From Phanerochaete sordida (Eukaryota; Basidiomycota; Agaricomycetes; Polyporales; Phanerochaetaceae), in assembly GCA_019973155.2 (NCBI GenBank), contig BPQB01000003.1:124001-188000 (forward strand): a stretch of DNA of 64,000 bases. Direction: 5' to 3'. Under the pieces are notes generated by a model. That model did no database searches. It was not told the DNA's origin and was given only the letters and a program-made list of their open reading frames with translations. Shown here piece by piece: positions 1 through 11,470 of the stretch (the stretch's first letter is position 1; the number at the start of each line of letters is the position of its first letter). A program made the position numbers and the translations under genes.

Positions 1-523
1 TACAGGATTGCGTTCGCGCTTGTTCTCGAGTTCGCCTCGTGTGCGATAGCGTCAAAGGGACTGTGCCTGCATCAGATGCCTTTTCGCTCTGACATGCAAG
101 GCCTAGCTCATCGTTTTGCGAGGTTAACCCCGTCCGAGGCACTGCATTGCACAGGTCCAGTGGCCGCTGCCGCGAGGTCATTGGAGGACATCCGAGCCCG
201 TGCGCTGATCTCGCCGGGAACATGTGAGCCCAATTGGGTGATTGGCTACCGCCGTCTCCCATCCGTCGACCTTTGTCCGATACCTGATCTTGTTGGGACC
301 TTTTCTCACCAGAGCGTCTTCCCCTCGGTCCGTCGTTTTCTCTCTTCGGCATGGAGCGCTGATAGTGAAGGCTATCCAGGTCCATGTTTGAGGATGACAA
401 CCGACGTGACTCGGCAAATGTTCATTAGACGGCGCATCTGTTCACTGTTCAAGATGTCCTATAAAACCAGTCAGGTCCGCCGCAGATCTCACCACCTCAC
501 CTTCACCCACCGCTTCTTTTTCG
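1..523. other. Left edge, upstream region of the first adenylating-enzyme gene
   Basis: No gene is recognised here. Open frames on both strands lack family resemblance and look like chance. The last 70 bases hold the probable core promoter of the gene starting at 524. Confidence 0.5.
460..466 (+). promoter_or_regulatory. TATA box of the first adenylating-enzyme gene
   Basis: TATAAAA lies 58 bp upstream of the ATG at 524, a suitable position for a fungal core promoter. Transcription start is inferred, not seen. Confidence 0.55.
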
Positions 524-2234
524 ATGCCTCTCTACAAGACCCACATCAGCATATTGCACCAGATCGCCACCGAGCACCCCGACTCGCCTGCCTTCCAGGT
601 ACCGCAGTACGACCCGGAGACCCAACGGATACTGCGATGGCATCCAGTCTCTTACAGCCGCTTCTTCGCTGATGTCGAGCACTTTGCACGATACTGGTCG
701 CACAAGCTGGCGGCGAACGGCATCCCCCGTTCCTCAGTCGTTGGCGTGTGGTGAGTCTCATCCTTCAGCCGACAGGAAGATCCTCTAACTCTCATTGGCA
801 GGCTTGGTGGCATGACCTATGTCGATGCTCTTCACATCTACTCTATCGTACGCGCCGGCTACGTACCACAACTGTTCTCCCTCCGGCTACCAAACCCAGA
901 CGTCATCTTCGAGCTCCTGCTGAAGTCCGACGGCAAGGCGCTCATCTACGATCTGTCCTTCGGCACTGTCCCGTCTCAGGGTTCAGTGAAGACATGGGCC
1001 GCGGTGGACGCGCGCACGGAAGAGGTGCGCTCGTTCACCCTGCCCCCGGTGGAAGAGGGCAGGAACGGCGACGAGACCCTGATGATTTTCCACACATCGG
1101 GCTCGACATCCGGGCGGCCGAAATTGGTCCCCTGCAGCTATTCCTGGTGGGATTTCCAAATGCAAAAGGCCAAGCGGGCCACGGTACCCCATAACCCTGC
1201 TCGGAAGGACGTCACGACATGGATGTAAGTAGCCCGGCTACCATTAGCACGCAGCGACTGACCGACTGCGCAGGGGAAGCATGTGCCACATAGGCCAGAC
1301 CATCATGTTCGCGGGTGCTATGCAACATGCGGCTTGTACGGTCCAGCCGTCCTGCCAAGCGTTCCCCTCCTCGGAGCTCATGGACATGATCGCGCTCTGC
1401 GGTCTCAACCGCATGGTTCAGTTCCCTACCTACCTCGCCATCCATCTTAGGAATTCCCGCCGCGACCCGAAGCTCTTGGCCATGCTCCAGGGCATTGACC
1501 AGATCTTTTACTCCGGGCTTAAGCTCGCCCAGGAAGATGAAGAGTGGGTCCACCGGCATGGAATCAAGGTCGTCAACTGCTTCGGTAACACCGAATGCAC
1601 GATCATGCTCCTTTCGGATACCGAGTGGAAGGGTATGAACGCCCCTTTGGCTCCGGTGCCGGGTACCTCTTATGGCTTCATGCCACTCGCCTCCGAGGCA
1701 GAGAAGACCTTCGAGAACGCCAACGCACGCCTTCTTGAGCTCGTCATCCTCTCCTCGTCCCTGGACTGCCCCGATCGCTCGCTGCGCGCTGCGGACGGTC
1801 ACTACCACACCGGCGATCTCTTCCTCGAAGTCGCTCCCGGTCGCTACGTCTCCCGCGGCCGCGATGACGATTGGATCAAGTCCGAGAACTCGCTGCGCTG
1901 CGACACGAAGGCAATCGAGGACAACGTGCGCCAGACATGTGCTGATCTCATCGAGAACTGCATTGTCGTTGGCAACGGCCGGCCATCGCCAGCGCTGTTC
2001 GTCGAGGTCAAGGCGGGTCTCAGCGAGGAGAAGGTTAAGAAGGACATCATCCGCCGGACCCGGCACTTCCACTCCCGCCGCTACCTCCACGAGCGCATCT
2101 CGTCGGCCAACTTCATCATTGTTGTGCCGCAGGACACACTGCCTCGCACAGCGTCGAAGGGCAACATCAGGCGCCGCGCGGTTGAGGAAACCTTCAAGGA
2201 GCAGCTCGACCGTCTTTACGGTGTTGCTTACTAA
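524..2234 (+). CDS. Stand-alone adenylate-forming (AMP-binding) enzyme, copy 1
   Basis: Exons 524-750, 802-1224 and 1274-2234 give a 536-residue protein of the ANL superfamily (acyl-CoA synthetases, NRPS adenylation domains), which activates a carboxylic acid as its acyl-adenylate using ATP. Visible core motifs are HTSGSTSG (about residues 173-180, P-loop), FGNTEC (320-325), YHTGDLF (394-400), GRDDDWIKSEN (about 412-422, hinge) and a C-terminal SKGNIRRR with the expected lysine. The protein ends directly after the adenylation fold. No carrier domain, reductase domain or peroxisomal signal follows, so the acyl acceptor is unknown. The substrate cannot be read from sequence. A close paralogue lies on the opposite strand at 8253-9928. 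It shares the first intron position but lacks the second intron (1225-1273). Confidence 0.88.
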
Positions 2235-2589
2235 GCTCGTGTTTCATATCGTACTCCCCTTACAGCATAATTCTTCGGACTTACTGTTGCATCACTAGAC
2301 TTCGCCACACGGACTATCTGTAGCATAAGGTTATCCTCCCCCACCTCTCGCACACATTTTTATTATATATGATATCTGTATATACACTCGGACTAGTAGT
2401 ACAATAGATGTAGCTTAATCCTCTTGTCTACTTGCTGTACTTCACGCTGAGAATGCAAATTCTTCCAGCAGTAATGAACACTGCCTCCCAAGATCTCAAG
2501 TTTGCTTGACTGATTCGGGCGCCAAGCCTAGTGCCCTCTTGTTCTTTACCTCCGTCTCGTTCCTTCGTTCCCGTTTCCCGCTGCGCAAA
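2235..2589. other. Intergenic: 3' flank of adenylating enzyme, 5' flank of SLX9
   Basis: Tandem spacing between two plus-strand genes. It contains an A/T-rich stretch around 2358-2410, a plausible 3' UTR or terminator zone. No other feature is seen. Confidence 0.5.
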
Positions 2590-3394
2590 ATGGTGAGTCC
2601 ATCGAAAATGCGGTCCAGGCGCTGCGGCGTATGCTCATAGTAATGTTCGCTGATTAGCCTAAAGCTGCTAGGGCTCGCGCGTCCATCCATGCTAGGCCTC
2701 TACGGAGGGCACAGGCCGCCACAGGCGATGCGCCGGCCGTCGATGACCTGCCTAGCTCAGGAGCGTTAGACTCTGATATGCCAGTACGCGTAAACTGTTC
2801 CATCCCTTGATGTGCATCTGTGACACGGCCAGCAGGATGCCCAGCTCGCGCCGGACGCGGAGGCACTGCCCGAGCCGACGAGCAAGAGAGAGAAGCAGCT
2901 CCTGAAGCACGAAAAGTTTTTGCAAAGTGCGCTTGCTGCCATGCGGAGTTGGCCGTTTCCCTGACTGTGATCCGCAGGGCTCGAAGCGTCCCGGTCGCCC
3001 TACTCCAAGTCGCACGAGAGACGTCTCAAGCGCAAAGCCAAGGAGCAGGTCGCGAGCGGACTGGACGAGATCAAGGCTGCCATCTCGGCTGTGGAAGTGG
3101 CGGAAGGCCTCGCTCCCGCAGAAGACGGAGAGGCACCGAGAAAACCCAAGCTGGCCCCAGGGCAAATTGGCGAGGGCAAGCACACAACGCTGTCGAAAGC
3201 GCAGAGGAAGAAAGCCCTGTGAGTGCAGCCTGATTCATCTCTGTTCTGAGTTATTTACCGGTCTACCCGTTAGTGCGATGGAGCGTATGAGAATACCAAA
3301 GATACTTTCAACACCGGAATTCTCGTCAAATCCCTTCCAGACCCTTCGCAAGCACGCCGAAAATACTCTCGTGAAGCACGAAGTTCCGACATAG
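2590..3394 (+). CDS. SLX9: Ribosome biogenesis protein SLX9
   Basis: Exons 2590-2592, 2658-2783, 2836-2926, 2978-3218 and 3274-3394 (193 residues). SLX9 is a nucleolar 90S/pre-40S factor needed for early rRNA processing and small-subunit export. The family pattern is clear once spliced: KREKQLLKHEKFLQRL, then PYSKSHERRLKRKAKEQ, then PGQIGEGKHTTLSKAQRKK, and a C-terminal NPFQTLRKHAENTL. The first coding exon is only the ATG, followed immediately by GTGAGT, so single-exon gene finding misses the start. The second acceptor could shift by one codon (CAG at 2833-2835). The product is strongly basic, as expected for an RNA-associated factor. All phases close, and the remaining uncertainty is limited to exon-edge choices. 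Confidence 0.85.
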
Positions 3395-3819
3395 TCCAAC
3401 TTGACTCCGTATAGCATTGTATCCAACGACAGGCGACCGACATCTAGATTAAATTTTCGGAAAACATCCAGGTACATGCTACTCCTCAAAACCGGTGTGT
3501 TTGTGTAGATATAGGAATCCTAAAATGCAGAATGATTATTTACTCTGGTATACAAGAGAGCCCAGGTTGTATGATCGTAGTGTAGCAATGCGAATGGTTC
3601 CGAATGTCGATGCGTACTGTGATCATATCAGTCAATTGTCAACACAACAGGATACAGACCTAGTCGTAACAGTCATACGGGCGTGGCAGGGTGCGTTCCG
3701 ATCCATCCAGAGGTGCGAGACCCGCGGTTCCGAGGTACATACAGTGATACAACATGACGGTTACTTACCCACAGAGCCACTGTAGCGAGCCTGGAGGGGC
3801 AAAACAGGGGGCGAAAACA
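3395..3819. other. Convergent 3' intergenic region
   Basis: Lies between the SLX9 stop and the stop of the minus-strand coiled-coil gene. It is less GC-rich than its flanks, with no recognisable gene. Confidence 0.5.
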
Positions 3820-6429
3820 TCAATCTTCGTCCTCATGTTTACTCATGCCCGCGCTCCATACCGTGCTGCCGCTGCCGCTGCGCCGCGACGAGCGGCGGTC
3901 CCCGCTGCGGCGGACGATCTCCGTGAAGCCGCTGCCCGCACCCTTCGCCAACTCGGCGCTGAGCTGCCGCTCGTGCGCGTCGAGCGCCGCGAGCGAGTTC
4001 TCGGCCTCGGCCTGCTCGAGCACCTCCTGCGTCAGGTGCGGCACGGTCGACGACGCGCGCGTGTTGCTGCCCGACGAGTCCGCGGACGCGGTCTCGGCGT
4101 TCGTATTGAGGGAAGACGAGCGGCGGAAGAAGGAAAAGCGGCTCGTGGGCGTCGGCGCGACGGGCGCGATGGGCGTGGCGGTGGCGGAGTTGGCGGGGAC
4201 GGTGCCCGGCGTGGAGAAGCTCTTGAGCATCGGCGGGAGCGGCGATGAGGGCGAGGGCGACTTTTCGATGCCCATGAGTTTCATCGTCGCGTTCAACCGC
4301 TCACGCTCCTTGCGATCCTCCTCGTCCTCGAGAGTGTCCAGTTTGCGTCCGGTCACGACCGGCGCACCTGTCTTGAGAGTCAGTGGCCGGAGGTTTGCCG
4401 GGCTGCTAGCCGCTGCAGCTGCCGCCTTCCTGTCGCTTCCGCCGAACATGGAGAACGCTGACCAGTCAAACGAGAGTGATCGTCTGGAAGCACGCGTCGA
4501 TGACGCCGCCTTCGGGGGCTCGTTCGCCGCCGCGGCTGCGTTGGCGGCGCTGATTGACTCAAACGTCGTGAGGCGTTCCGGTGGGGGAAGGTTAGGGCTC
4601 GTGTGCGTCGTGGACGGAGTGGACCGAGAGAACATGGCAGATTGGGGGCGTGCCTTGGGTCTCTGCGGGCTGGGAGGTGGGCGAGGACTGAAGGCAGACT
4701 GCGAAGGAGTGGGAGACTTCTCATAGTCGATAGCCAGCACGTGTTCGAAGCCTTCCTGCGAGATGATACGGTCGATGATCTTCGAGGCATATAGCGAAAG
4801 AGCCTTGTTCGCGTCCTTGAGGCTCTTGACCTCGCTCCTGAGAGTCTCGAGGTCGTCAGGAATGATAGAGGTAGACGTTCCAAGCGCGCTGTCGGTGTGC
4901 GAACGCGTCTTGTGGTCTGCTTCAGCAGGCTTCTTCTGCTTGCGCGCCTTGTTGTCAGCGTCGACTCTATCGTTCAGCGAGCCCTGGCCATCGAGAATGT
5001 CCTTGTTCTCTGCGCGTCCAAGCTCTGCAGCCAAGTCAAGGCCGGGGCCCGTGATCGGCAGATTCGCAAGGGACTCCCCGCGCGGCGCCGCCACTGACGA
5101 TCGCCTCCGACCGTGCCTAGTCCGTGGGCTTTTCTCGCTGTCAAGCGCATCGGCAGCAGGATCGTCGACTTGGCCGAACTGAGGGTCGAGCTCCGGCTCC
5201 GGTTCATCACGGCGCGCCTCCTCCTCGTGCTCCTCGTGCTCCTCGGCAAGCTCGTGCACAGGATCGAGTACACTGCGACCGGTCTCCCTACTCTGGAGGC
5301 TGTTCGCGTCCTGCTCGCCGTCGTCGGAGACGGGGCTCTCCTCCCGCTCTTCACGGATACCGCCCATCCTGAGAATGTCGAACTGACCGCTGAGCGTCTT
5401 CTCACGGAGGAGGATGTTGTAAGACTCATTCTCCTCCTGCAACTCTCTGTTAACGCGCTTCAAATCGTTGAGCTGCGTCTGGAGCAGGTGAAGGGTGGAC
5501 TGCAGGGAAGTATGTGAGGTAGACAGCGTGGATAGCTCGAGCTTGAGAGCAGTCATCTCAGCTGGTTCCTGTTGGGGGTCCGACATGTCCTGCTTCACGA
5601 CGAGCTGGGGCTCGGGCCTAGCTGACTCGGCCTCTGGCTCCGCCTCAGACTCGGCAACAGACAGTGCTGAAGGGGATGGAGGGACAGCATTGCTCAGTTT
5701 GCGGGCCTGGCTGAGCGACAATATGCGAGACTTGAGGTGCTGCTCGTTGTCATAGAACGCTTGACGCTCTGCTTCGAAAGTCGACGTCTGATGGCAAGTG
5801 AGTGTTATGAACGAAGGGCGCGGAGAGCAGCACGCACCTGCTCATTGTATCTTCTCTGAGTGTCACGCTTCTCCTTCTCAAGGTCGCGCACTTGGCTCCG
5901 AAGCTTGTCTATTACTTCGATACGCGCAGCAAGGTCCTCCTCCATGCGGCCCTGATCCGCATAGAGCTCCGATACGCGTGTCTCTGCAGCATTTAGGGCT
6001 GAGGTGATGTTGTTATTCTCTGTTCTGAGGGTAGTGATGATGTGCTCCTTGTCTTGGAGTTGCACGAGCAGCTGGAGGCGTGGAAGGGGCGTGTGTAAGG
6101 CGTTCTGTGCGTCACAACGCAGAGAGCAAGCAGGACGTCACCTTTTCCTTTTCCTCCGTCTCATGCTTGAGAGATGCAGCCAAGGTCTCCCGAGACTCGC
6201 GAGATGCGCTGCCAGCGGCAGTGGGAGGTGGGGTAGCGCCTTTGACGGAGACGGAGTGCCTACGTGCAGGCCCGCTCAACGAGGTGGACAGGCGTGCAGA
6301 GGCGGCGGCCTTGGCGGTCGCGCCCTTCGGGAGCGAGGAGGTCTGCGGCGCGCCTGTGGAGACGGAGACAGTTGGGGGCGATCGCCTGAGCGGGCCCGAG
6401 GGCGGCCTGGAGGTGGCGGATGTGGACAT
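3820..6429 (-). CDS. Long coiled-coil protein of unknown function
   Basis: Exons (minus) 6429-6142, 6071-5838 and 5787-3820 give 829 residues. The Ser/Pro/Ala-rich N-terminus (about 1-80) is followed by heptad-rich coiled coil (about 85-290) with the segment EENESYNILLREKTLSGQFD. Then come an acidic and basic low-complexity region, a second conserved helix (LRSEVKSLKDANKALSLYAS and SKIIDRIISQEGFEHVLAID), and a Ser/Pro-rich tail containing ERERLNATMKLMGIEKSPSP. These conserved blocks resemble a fungal family loosely called M-protein-repeat proteins; I am not sure of that name and no function is assigned. There is no membrane segment or signal peptide, so it is probably a cytosolic or cytoskeletal scaffold. 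It diverges from the XRCC2-like gene with 255 bp between start codons. Confidence 0.78.
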
Positions 6430-6684
6430 GTCGGCCGAGGCGGGGCGGGTGTTTCAGACGGGGGCGTTCGTCAAAATCGTGAAAATTAACCAAAAATGAG
6501 GATCGAGAGGAGGGCGTTCATGCGTTCGTGGGCGGAGGAGAACACGGGCTGGCCGTTGTCAAGCACAGCGGCGGCGCGCACATCACTCGTCCCAAGTCTC
6601 GCTATACCGACGCCACGTGCCCCACATCACCCTCGCGTGCTCAATTTGGCTATTCCTGTTGTTCCTCAACAACCCCCGTCCAGG

Positions 6685-7939
6685 ATGGACCCCGTCTTTG
6701 ACATCACCGCAGACAGCCTCCTCCAGGAAATACAGCACGAGAGCCTCCAGACGGTGCGTGGCCGTGCTCTTCCTGGCGCGCGGGTCTGTGCTCAAATATC
6801 GCCAGCTGCTTTTGTCTGTGCGGCATGGCACCCTCGAGTCCGAGCACGCGTCCTCCCTGCGGCGTGAGGAAAACAGAGATTTGCCTCCGCCGGGCGAGGA
6901 TCCGCCGATAGATGGCGAGGCTCCGCAGTTGGACCCTGCGCCGCCCATGCGACCATTGCTCAGTCGCGGCAATCTCATCGAGCTGCAAGGCTCTTCAGGC
7001 TCGGGCAAGTCGCACCTCGTCTATGCTGCCATCGTAACGTGCATTCTGCCTCAGCACCACGCTCAGCTGGACTTGGATGGGTGGGACCAGGCTGCTGTGG
7101 TGCTGGACACGGACGAGAGCTTCGACCTACGCCGCGTCTGCCAGCTTCTTGACGCGAGGATCCATGCCGCCGTCGCTAAAGATCCCATGGTGGACGACTC
7201 AGACATCGCAGCGATTCGCGACGAGTCTCTCCGCAATCTTCACGTCTTCTACCCCCAGTCTTCCATCCAGCTAGCAACAACCCTTCTGGCGCTCCCAAGC
7301 TACCACTGGAACGAACCGCATATACAACACCGCGAAATGGGACTCGTAGTCGTCGACTCCCTGAGCACGTTCTACTGGGAGGACCGGTATACCGTGGAAC
7401 AGCTCCGCAGTGGCCAGAAGTCCTCTGGCGTCGACATCCGTACTCCCTTCCGTCACGTCATCTCCGCGCTGGAGGACCTGATGTCGACGCACCGTCCTCT
7501 GATGCTCGTGACAAACTGGGGCCTCAGTCCACTGAACAAGGATGCTGCCCATTCCGAAGACGCCCCTTACTTCCGGCAGCACTTGTATCCTATGCCTCCT
7601 GGCTTTGGCGAGCCCGAGCCAGTCGAGAGCGTCACCCAACTCGCGCCCACCATGTCAGAGTTTCGCCAGACGCTCCCTCCGGAGTCTTCGACTGTCGAGC
7701 CCAGCCACCCCCGTGGTCCTTCACGTACCCTTGCTACCCTACCTTTGACCCACCATATAACGCTTCTGCGTAAACTTGACGAGCCAGGGATGTACAACGA
7801 TACTTTGCTGACCGGAGGATCCTCTGTATTCTCTTCTCGAGGCATCATTCGGACTCGCAACGGTGGCTCTGCAGAGTTTTCTTTCGGCATCCGAGACGAC
7901 CGAGTCGTAGTCGAGCCCGGCGACATATTTCAGCATTAA
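6685..7939 (+). CDS. XRCC2: XRCC2-like RecA-family DNA repair protein
   Basis: Exons 6685-6753 and 6806-7939 (400 residues). XRCC2 is a RAD51 paralogue acting in homologous recombination within the BCDX2-type complex. Seen here: Walker A GSSGSGKS (85-92) after NLIELQ, and the Walker B strand GLVVVDSLSTFYWEDR (from about residue 202), whose S-x-FYW-x-DR pattern is typical of XRCC2 rather than RAD51 or DMC1. A LMLVTNWGL strand follows. The C-terminal third has a Pro/Ser-rich loop (about 7590-7740) before a final strand set, longer than in animal XRCC2. An upstream in-frame ATG at 6617 would need the first intron retained and gives an unlikely N-terminus, so 6685 is preferred. Assignment rests on motifs. 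Confidence 0.8.
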
Positions 7940-8252
7940 CAGTTCGCGCATTCATTTTCAGGCAATCGTGCTGTACTTTCCAGCTGCTAGTCTAATCGTA
8001 TCATCGCTGTACTGCACGAATACTTTATTGAGGAGTCACTTCGAATTTGGTATTTGTATGTCCAAGTCGTTGAGTAGAATGTCTAGGGATACATAAAAAT
8101 AGTCTTGCTGAGTGTCCTTGGAATACGAAGGGAGGGAGCGAAAGGGTCAACATGCTACAGTAGGGATGTGAAGAGCGACACAGAAAATCGGGTATAGGGG
8201 AATAGTATTACAAGAGATAAAATAGAGAAACCGGGGTATCAGGCATTACGCC
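7940..8252. other. Convergent 3' intergenic region
   Basis: Lies between the XRCC2-like stop and the stop of the second adenylating enzyme. A/T-rich stretches fit overlapping 3' UTRs. No gene is seen. Confidence 0.5.
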
Positions 8253-9928
8253 TTACGACCGAACACCGTACGCCTTGTCGAGCTCCGCTTGGAACTTGTC
8301 CTCTACGGCGCGCCGGCGGATGTTGCCCTTGGTGGCCGTGCGCGGCAGCGTGCCGGGCGCGACGACAAACACGAGCTCCGGCGCCGTGACGCGTTCGTGG
8401 AGGTAGCGGCGCGCGTGGAAGTGACGCGTGCGGCGGAGGATGTCGCGGCGCACCTGCTCGGGCGCGAGCCCCGCGCGCGCCTCGACGAAGAGCGCAGGCG
8501 AGGGCCGCCCGTTGCCGACGACGACGCAGTGCTCGACGAGGTCGCCGCACGTCTGGCGCACGTTGTCCTCAATCGCACGCGTGTCGCAGCGGAGCGAGTT
8601 CTCGGACTTGATCCAGTCGTCGTTGCGCCCGCGCGCGACCCACGCGCCTGCGCCTGCGGGCCCCGGCGCGGCCTGGAAGAGGTCGCCCGTGTGGTAGTGC
8701 CCGTCTGCGGCGCGTAGCGCGGCGTCGGGGCAGTCGCCCGACTGCGCGAGGATGACGAGCTCGCAGAGCTGCGCGTTCGCGTTCGCGGGGGCGTCGCCCT
8801 CGGTGCCGTCCGCGATCGGGAAGAAGCCGTAGTCGGTGCCGGGGATGGGGCGCAGCCAGCGCGCGTCGGGCCCGTTGCCGCCGACGGAGAGGAGCATCGC
8901 GCCACACTCGGTGTTGCCGAAGAGGTTCGTGAGCCGGATGCCCTTCTCGTATGCCCACCGCTCCTCCTCGGCTGCGAGCGCGAGGCCGGAGTAGAGCACC
9001 TCGTCGAGCCCCTGCATAAGCGCGAGGAGCTTCGCGTCCTGCCGCGAGTGCTTGAGGTGCGTGGCGAGGAAGGTCGCAAACTGGTTGAGGCGGTTGAGCC
9101 CGCAGCGGGTGATCATGTCGATGAGCTCGTCCGAGGAGAAGGCGATCTTTGTCGGTTGAATGACGCAGGAGCCGTGCTGCAGAGACCCGATGAGCATGCA
9201 GGTCTGCCCGATGTGGCACATCGAGCCCATCCAGACGGTCACGTCTTGCCGTGCCTCATCCTTCGGGATGGAGAAGATGTATCCCTTGGAGACGATGCAG
9301 TCCAGCCACTTGTAGGTGCAGCGGACGAGCTTCGGCGAGCCAGACGTCGAGCCGGAGGTGTGGAACACCATCGCGACATCGTCATCCGTGGGAGTAAAGG
9401 AGGTGGATGGTAGAACGACATCATCGACGTCGGGGAGTTCCGTGAACGGCGCTGGGTAGACGGGGACGGAGAACGTGGGAGCAGCCGATTCGTACGATGG
9501 GTCGTAGATGAGGGCCTTTGCTCCTGCCTTCTGCAGGAGCTCGTTCACGACGTCGGGGTTCGGCAGGCGAAGCGAAAAGAGCTGGGGTATAAAGCCTGCC
9601 TTGAAGATGCCGTAGATGTGGAGCACGTCGATGTAGGTCATGCCCCCGAGCCTACACGAAGATATCATCACTCGCTGTTGGAGACCACGTGGATATAGAG
9701 TCAGACGTACCACAGCGCCACAACGGAGCGAAGCGCGATGCCATCGAGGAGCTTCGTCCAGTACTTGGCGTAGCGTTCGACGTCGGAAGCGAAGCGAGAG
9801 TAGGTCACCGTGTCCCACTCCTCGACTTGCTCCGAGTCATGCTTGAGCTTCGGGACCCTGAAGACAGGGCGGGAAGCGTGGAGGGTGGCGGCCTTGTCGA
9901 GAACAGAAATGTGAGTGCGGAAGGACAT
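8253..9928 (-). CDS. Stand-alone adenylate-forming (AMP-binding) enzyme, copy 2
   Basis: Exons (minus) 9928-9711 and 9651-8253 (538 residues). It is a paralogue of the gene at 524-2234, with near-identical blocks such as FSLRLPNPDV, GSMCHIGQT, GRNDDWIKSENSLRCDT and VVGNGRPSPALFVE. Core ANL motifs are intact: FHTSGSTSGSPK, LFGNTECG, HYHTGDLF and the C-terminal TKGNIRRR lysine motif. Again no carrier or reductase domain follows. The second intron of copy 1 is absent; the coding sequence reads straight through VWMGSMCH. The 3' half is extremely rich in G/C at third codon positions, which makes long spurious open frames on the other strand. Product and substrate are unknown. Confidence 0.88.
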
Positions 9929-11470
9929 GCGTGGGCTGGGGATTTGGCAGTTGTTAGAGGAGAAACGATGCTGAACCGCAGGCCACAGTCAGGCCTTTTA
10001 AGGCGGCGTGGGGGGAGGATGTGCGCTCGAGTCATGTCCAGCAGGCGATGCGCAGGGCGGTATCTGGTAGTCAGGCCGTATAGGACAGCGACACGAGTAC
10101 AAGGGCGCGTGCTGCCAGGAAACACCGAGGAGCACCTCCTGCGGTGCCGACCGTACTGGTGTACAGCAACTGGCACCTGGCAGCGGAGATGGGGCTCACT
10201 ATCATCGTTTCCCGGGTGGCATCGAGCACGGATGCTAGGAACGCAGCGGCGCAACAGCAGCCGGACGGGTGCGCGCAGGCGGCGTTGACTAACGTGTCCT
10301 CGGGCGGCCGTGCCTTGGGCTGCGATGTGGCCGTGGCTATCAGGATCCAAGTCAGTGACGAGTCATCGTTACGGCCGAAACGAGTTGGTAGCATCAGCCC
10401 AAGCGAGCTGGGATCAGAATTGGGGGCATTGCTATGAGCTGCACAGCGATGCCCCCGATGACTGGTGCTCCTGGGAAATGCTGAAATAATGTCCGTGCTC
10501 TGCGGCTTTCCTGGAGCTCTGCGTCCAGATTTCCTAGCTGTTAATTTTGTGAGCCTCTCAATATACAGCACAATTTTGGGCACGTCACACCTATCAGCGA
10601 CGGCTGGGCCGCCAGCGACGACGGAGGACAGGACTGCGACCAGTTCCAGACGTTGTGGCGAGATCCATCACCAAGCGCCCAAACACCTCGCCCCATATTT
10701 AGCAGGTCTGATAGTTGGCGGGGGACAGTATCAACCAGCACAGGCGGACTGCATCGCATGGATCTTCTGCTAGGGGTGCTATTGTACAATTTAGGTCTCC
10801 TCGCGGGCCCTGCAGAGATGGAAATAATCTGCCCTAGGCAATACCGCTGCCCGCCACGACTTCACAATTAATAGCGGCGCACCGCCGAACACGACATGGA
10901 ACGGAAGGCGTCGAAACCCCGCGCCTGTGGAAACGGGCTGCGGCATCCCGAGCTGCGGCCGTCAAGTCTGCGGTCGCCATCGTCGAAGCTGGTAGTCGAG
11001 TGCCCGCAGCGAGTCGAGGTCGTCGGCATCTCCGAGCTCCGACCTGCTTCTTCGTCGGCCTCATCAGCCGGTGTACACATATTCAGATGCGCGGTAGTTC
11101 ACTCAAAACGCATCTCGTTGCTGTGCTTCAGGCACTCGTAAGCTGCGTGCATGGATGTCCAGTGCAGAGTAGTGTATTAGGAACGTGTCCCGATATTTCT
11201 AAACTCGAACAGGTGTAGGAACCGGAGCAGGCAGAGCCGTAGAGGTGATGATACACTAGTGTACAGTACAACAGGTGATAAATAGTAATATAGACACGGA
11301 AACGTGCTGTCCGGGTATAGAGGCGGACGTCCGGGCTAAGGTGCACAGACTCCCCCGCAAGCGCTCCTGACTCGTGCTGACTCCCTCCCCAATCATATAA
11401 CGAGTAAACCGATGCAAAGCAGGAGAGCATAGCACTCCACCCCGAGCAGCTCAGAGTAGCCCGCCCCGGC
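9929..11470. other. Gene-poor interval
   Basis: About 1.5 kb between the 5' end of adenylating enzyme copy 2 and the 3' end of an F-box gene. Apart from a TATA-like site near 10000 and a 12-bp palindrome (TACACTAGTGTA, 11252-11263) I see nothing convincing. The open frames here resemble no family. Confidence 0.5.
9996..10003 (-). promoter_or_regulatory. TATA-like element of adenylating enzyme copy 2
   Basis: On the minus strand the sequence is TTAAAAGG, about 70 bp upstream of the ATG at 9928. It is comparable in spacing to the TATA box of copy 1. Confidence 0.4.

Noticed and set aside
8303..9219. Long alternative-frame open readings within adenylating enzyme copy 2
   Set aside because: They are shadows of the real gene caused by G/C-rich third positions; the adenylation motifs are in only one frame.
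1..10000. Secondary-metabolite gene cluster around the two adenylating enzymes
   Set aside because: The genes between them are SLX9, a coiled-coil protein and XRCC2, and no tailoring enzyme, transporter or regulator is adjacent.
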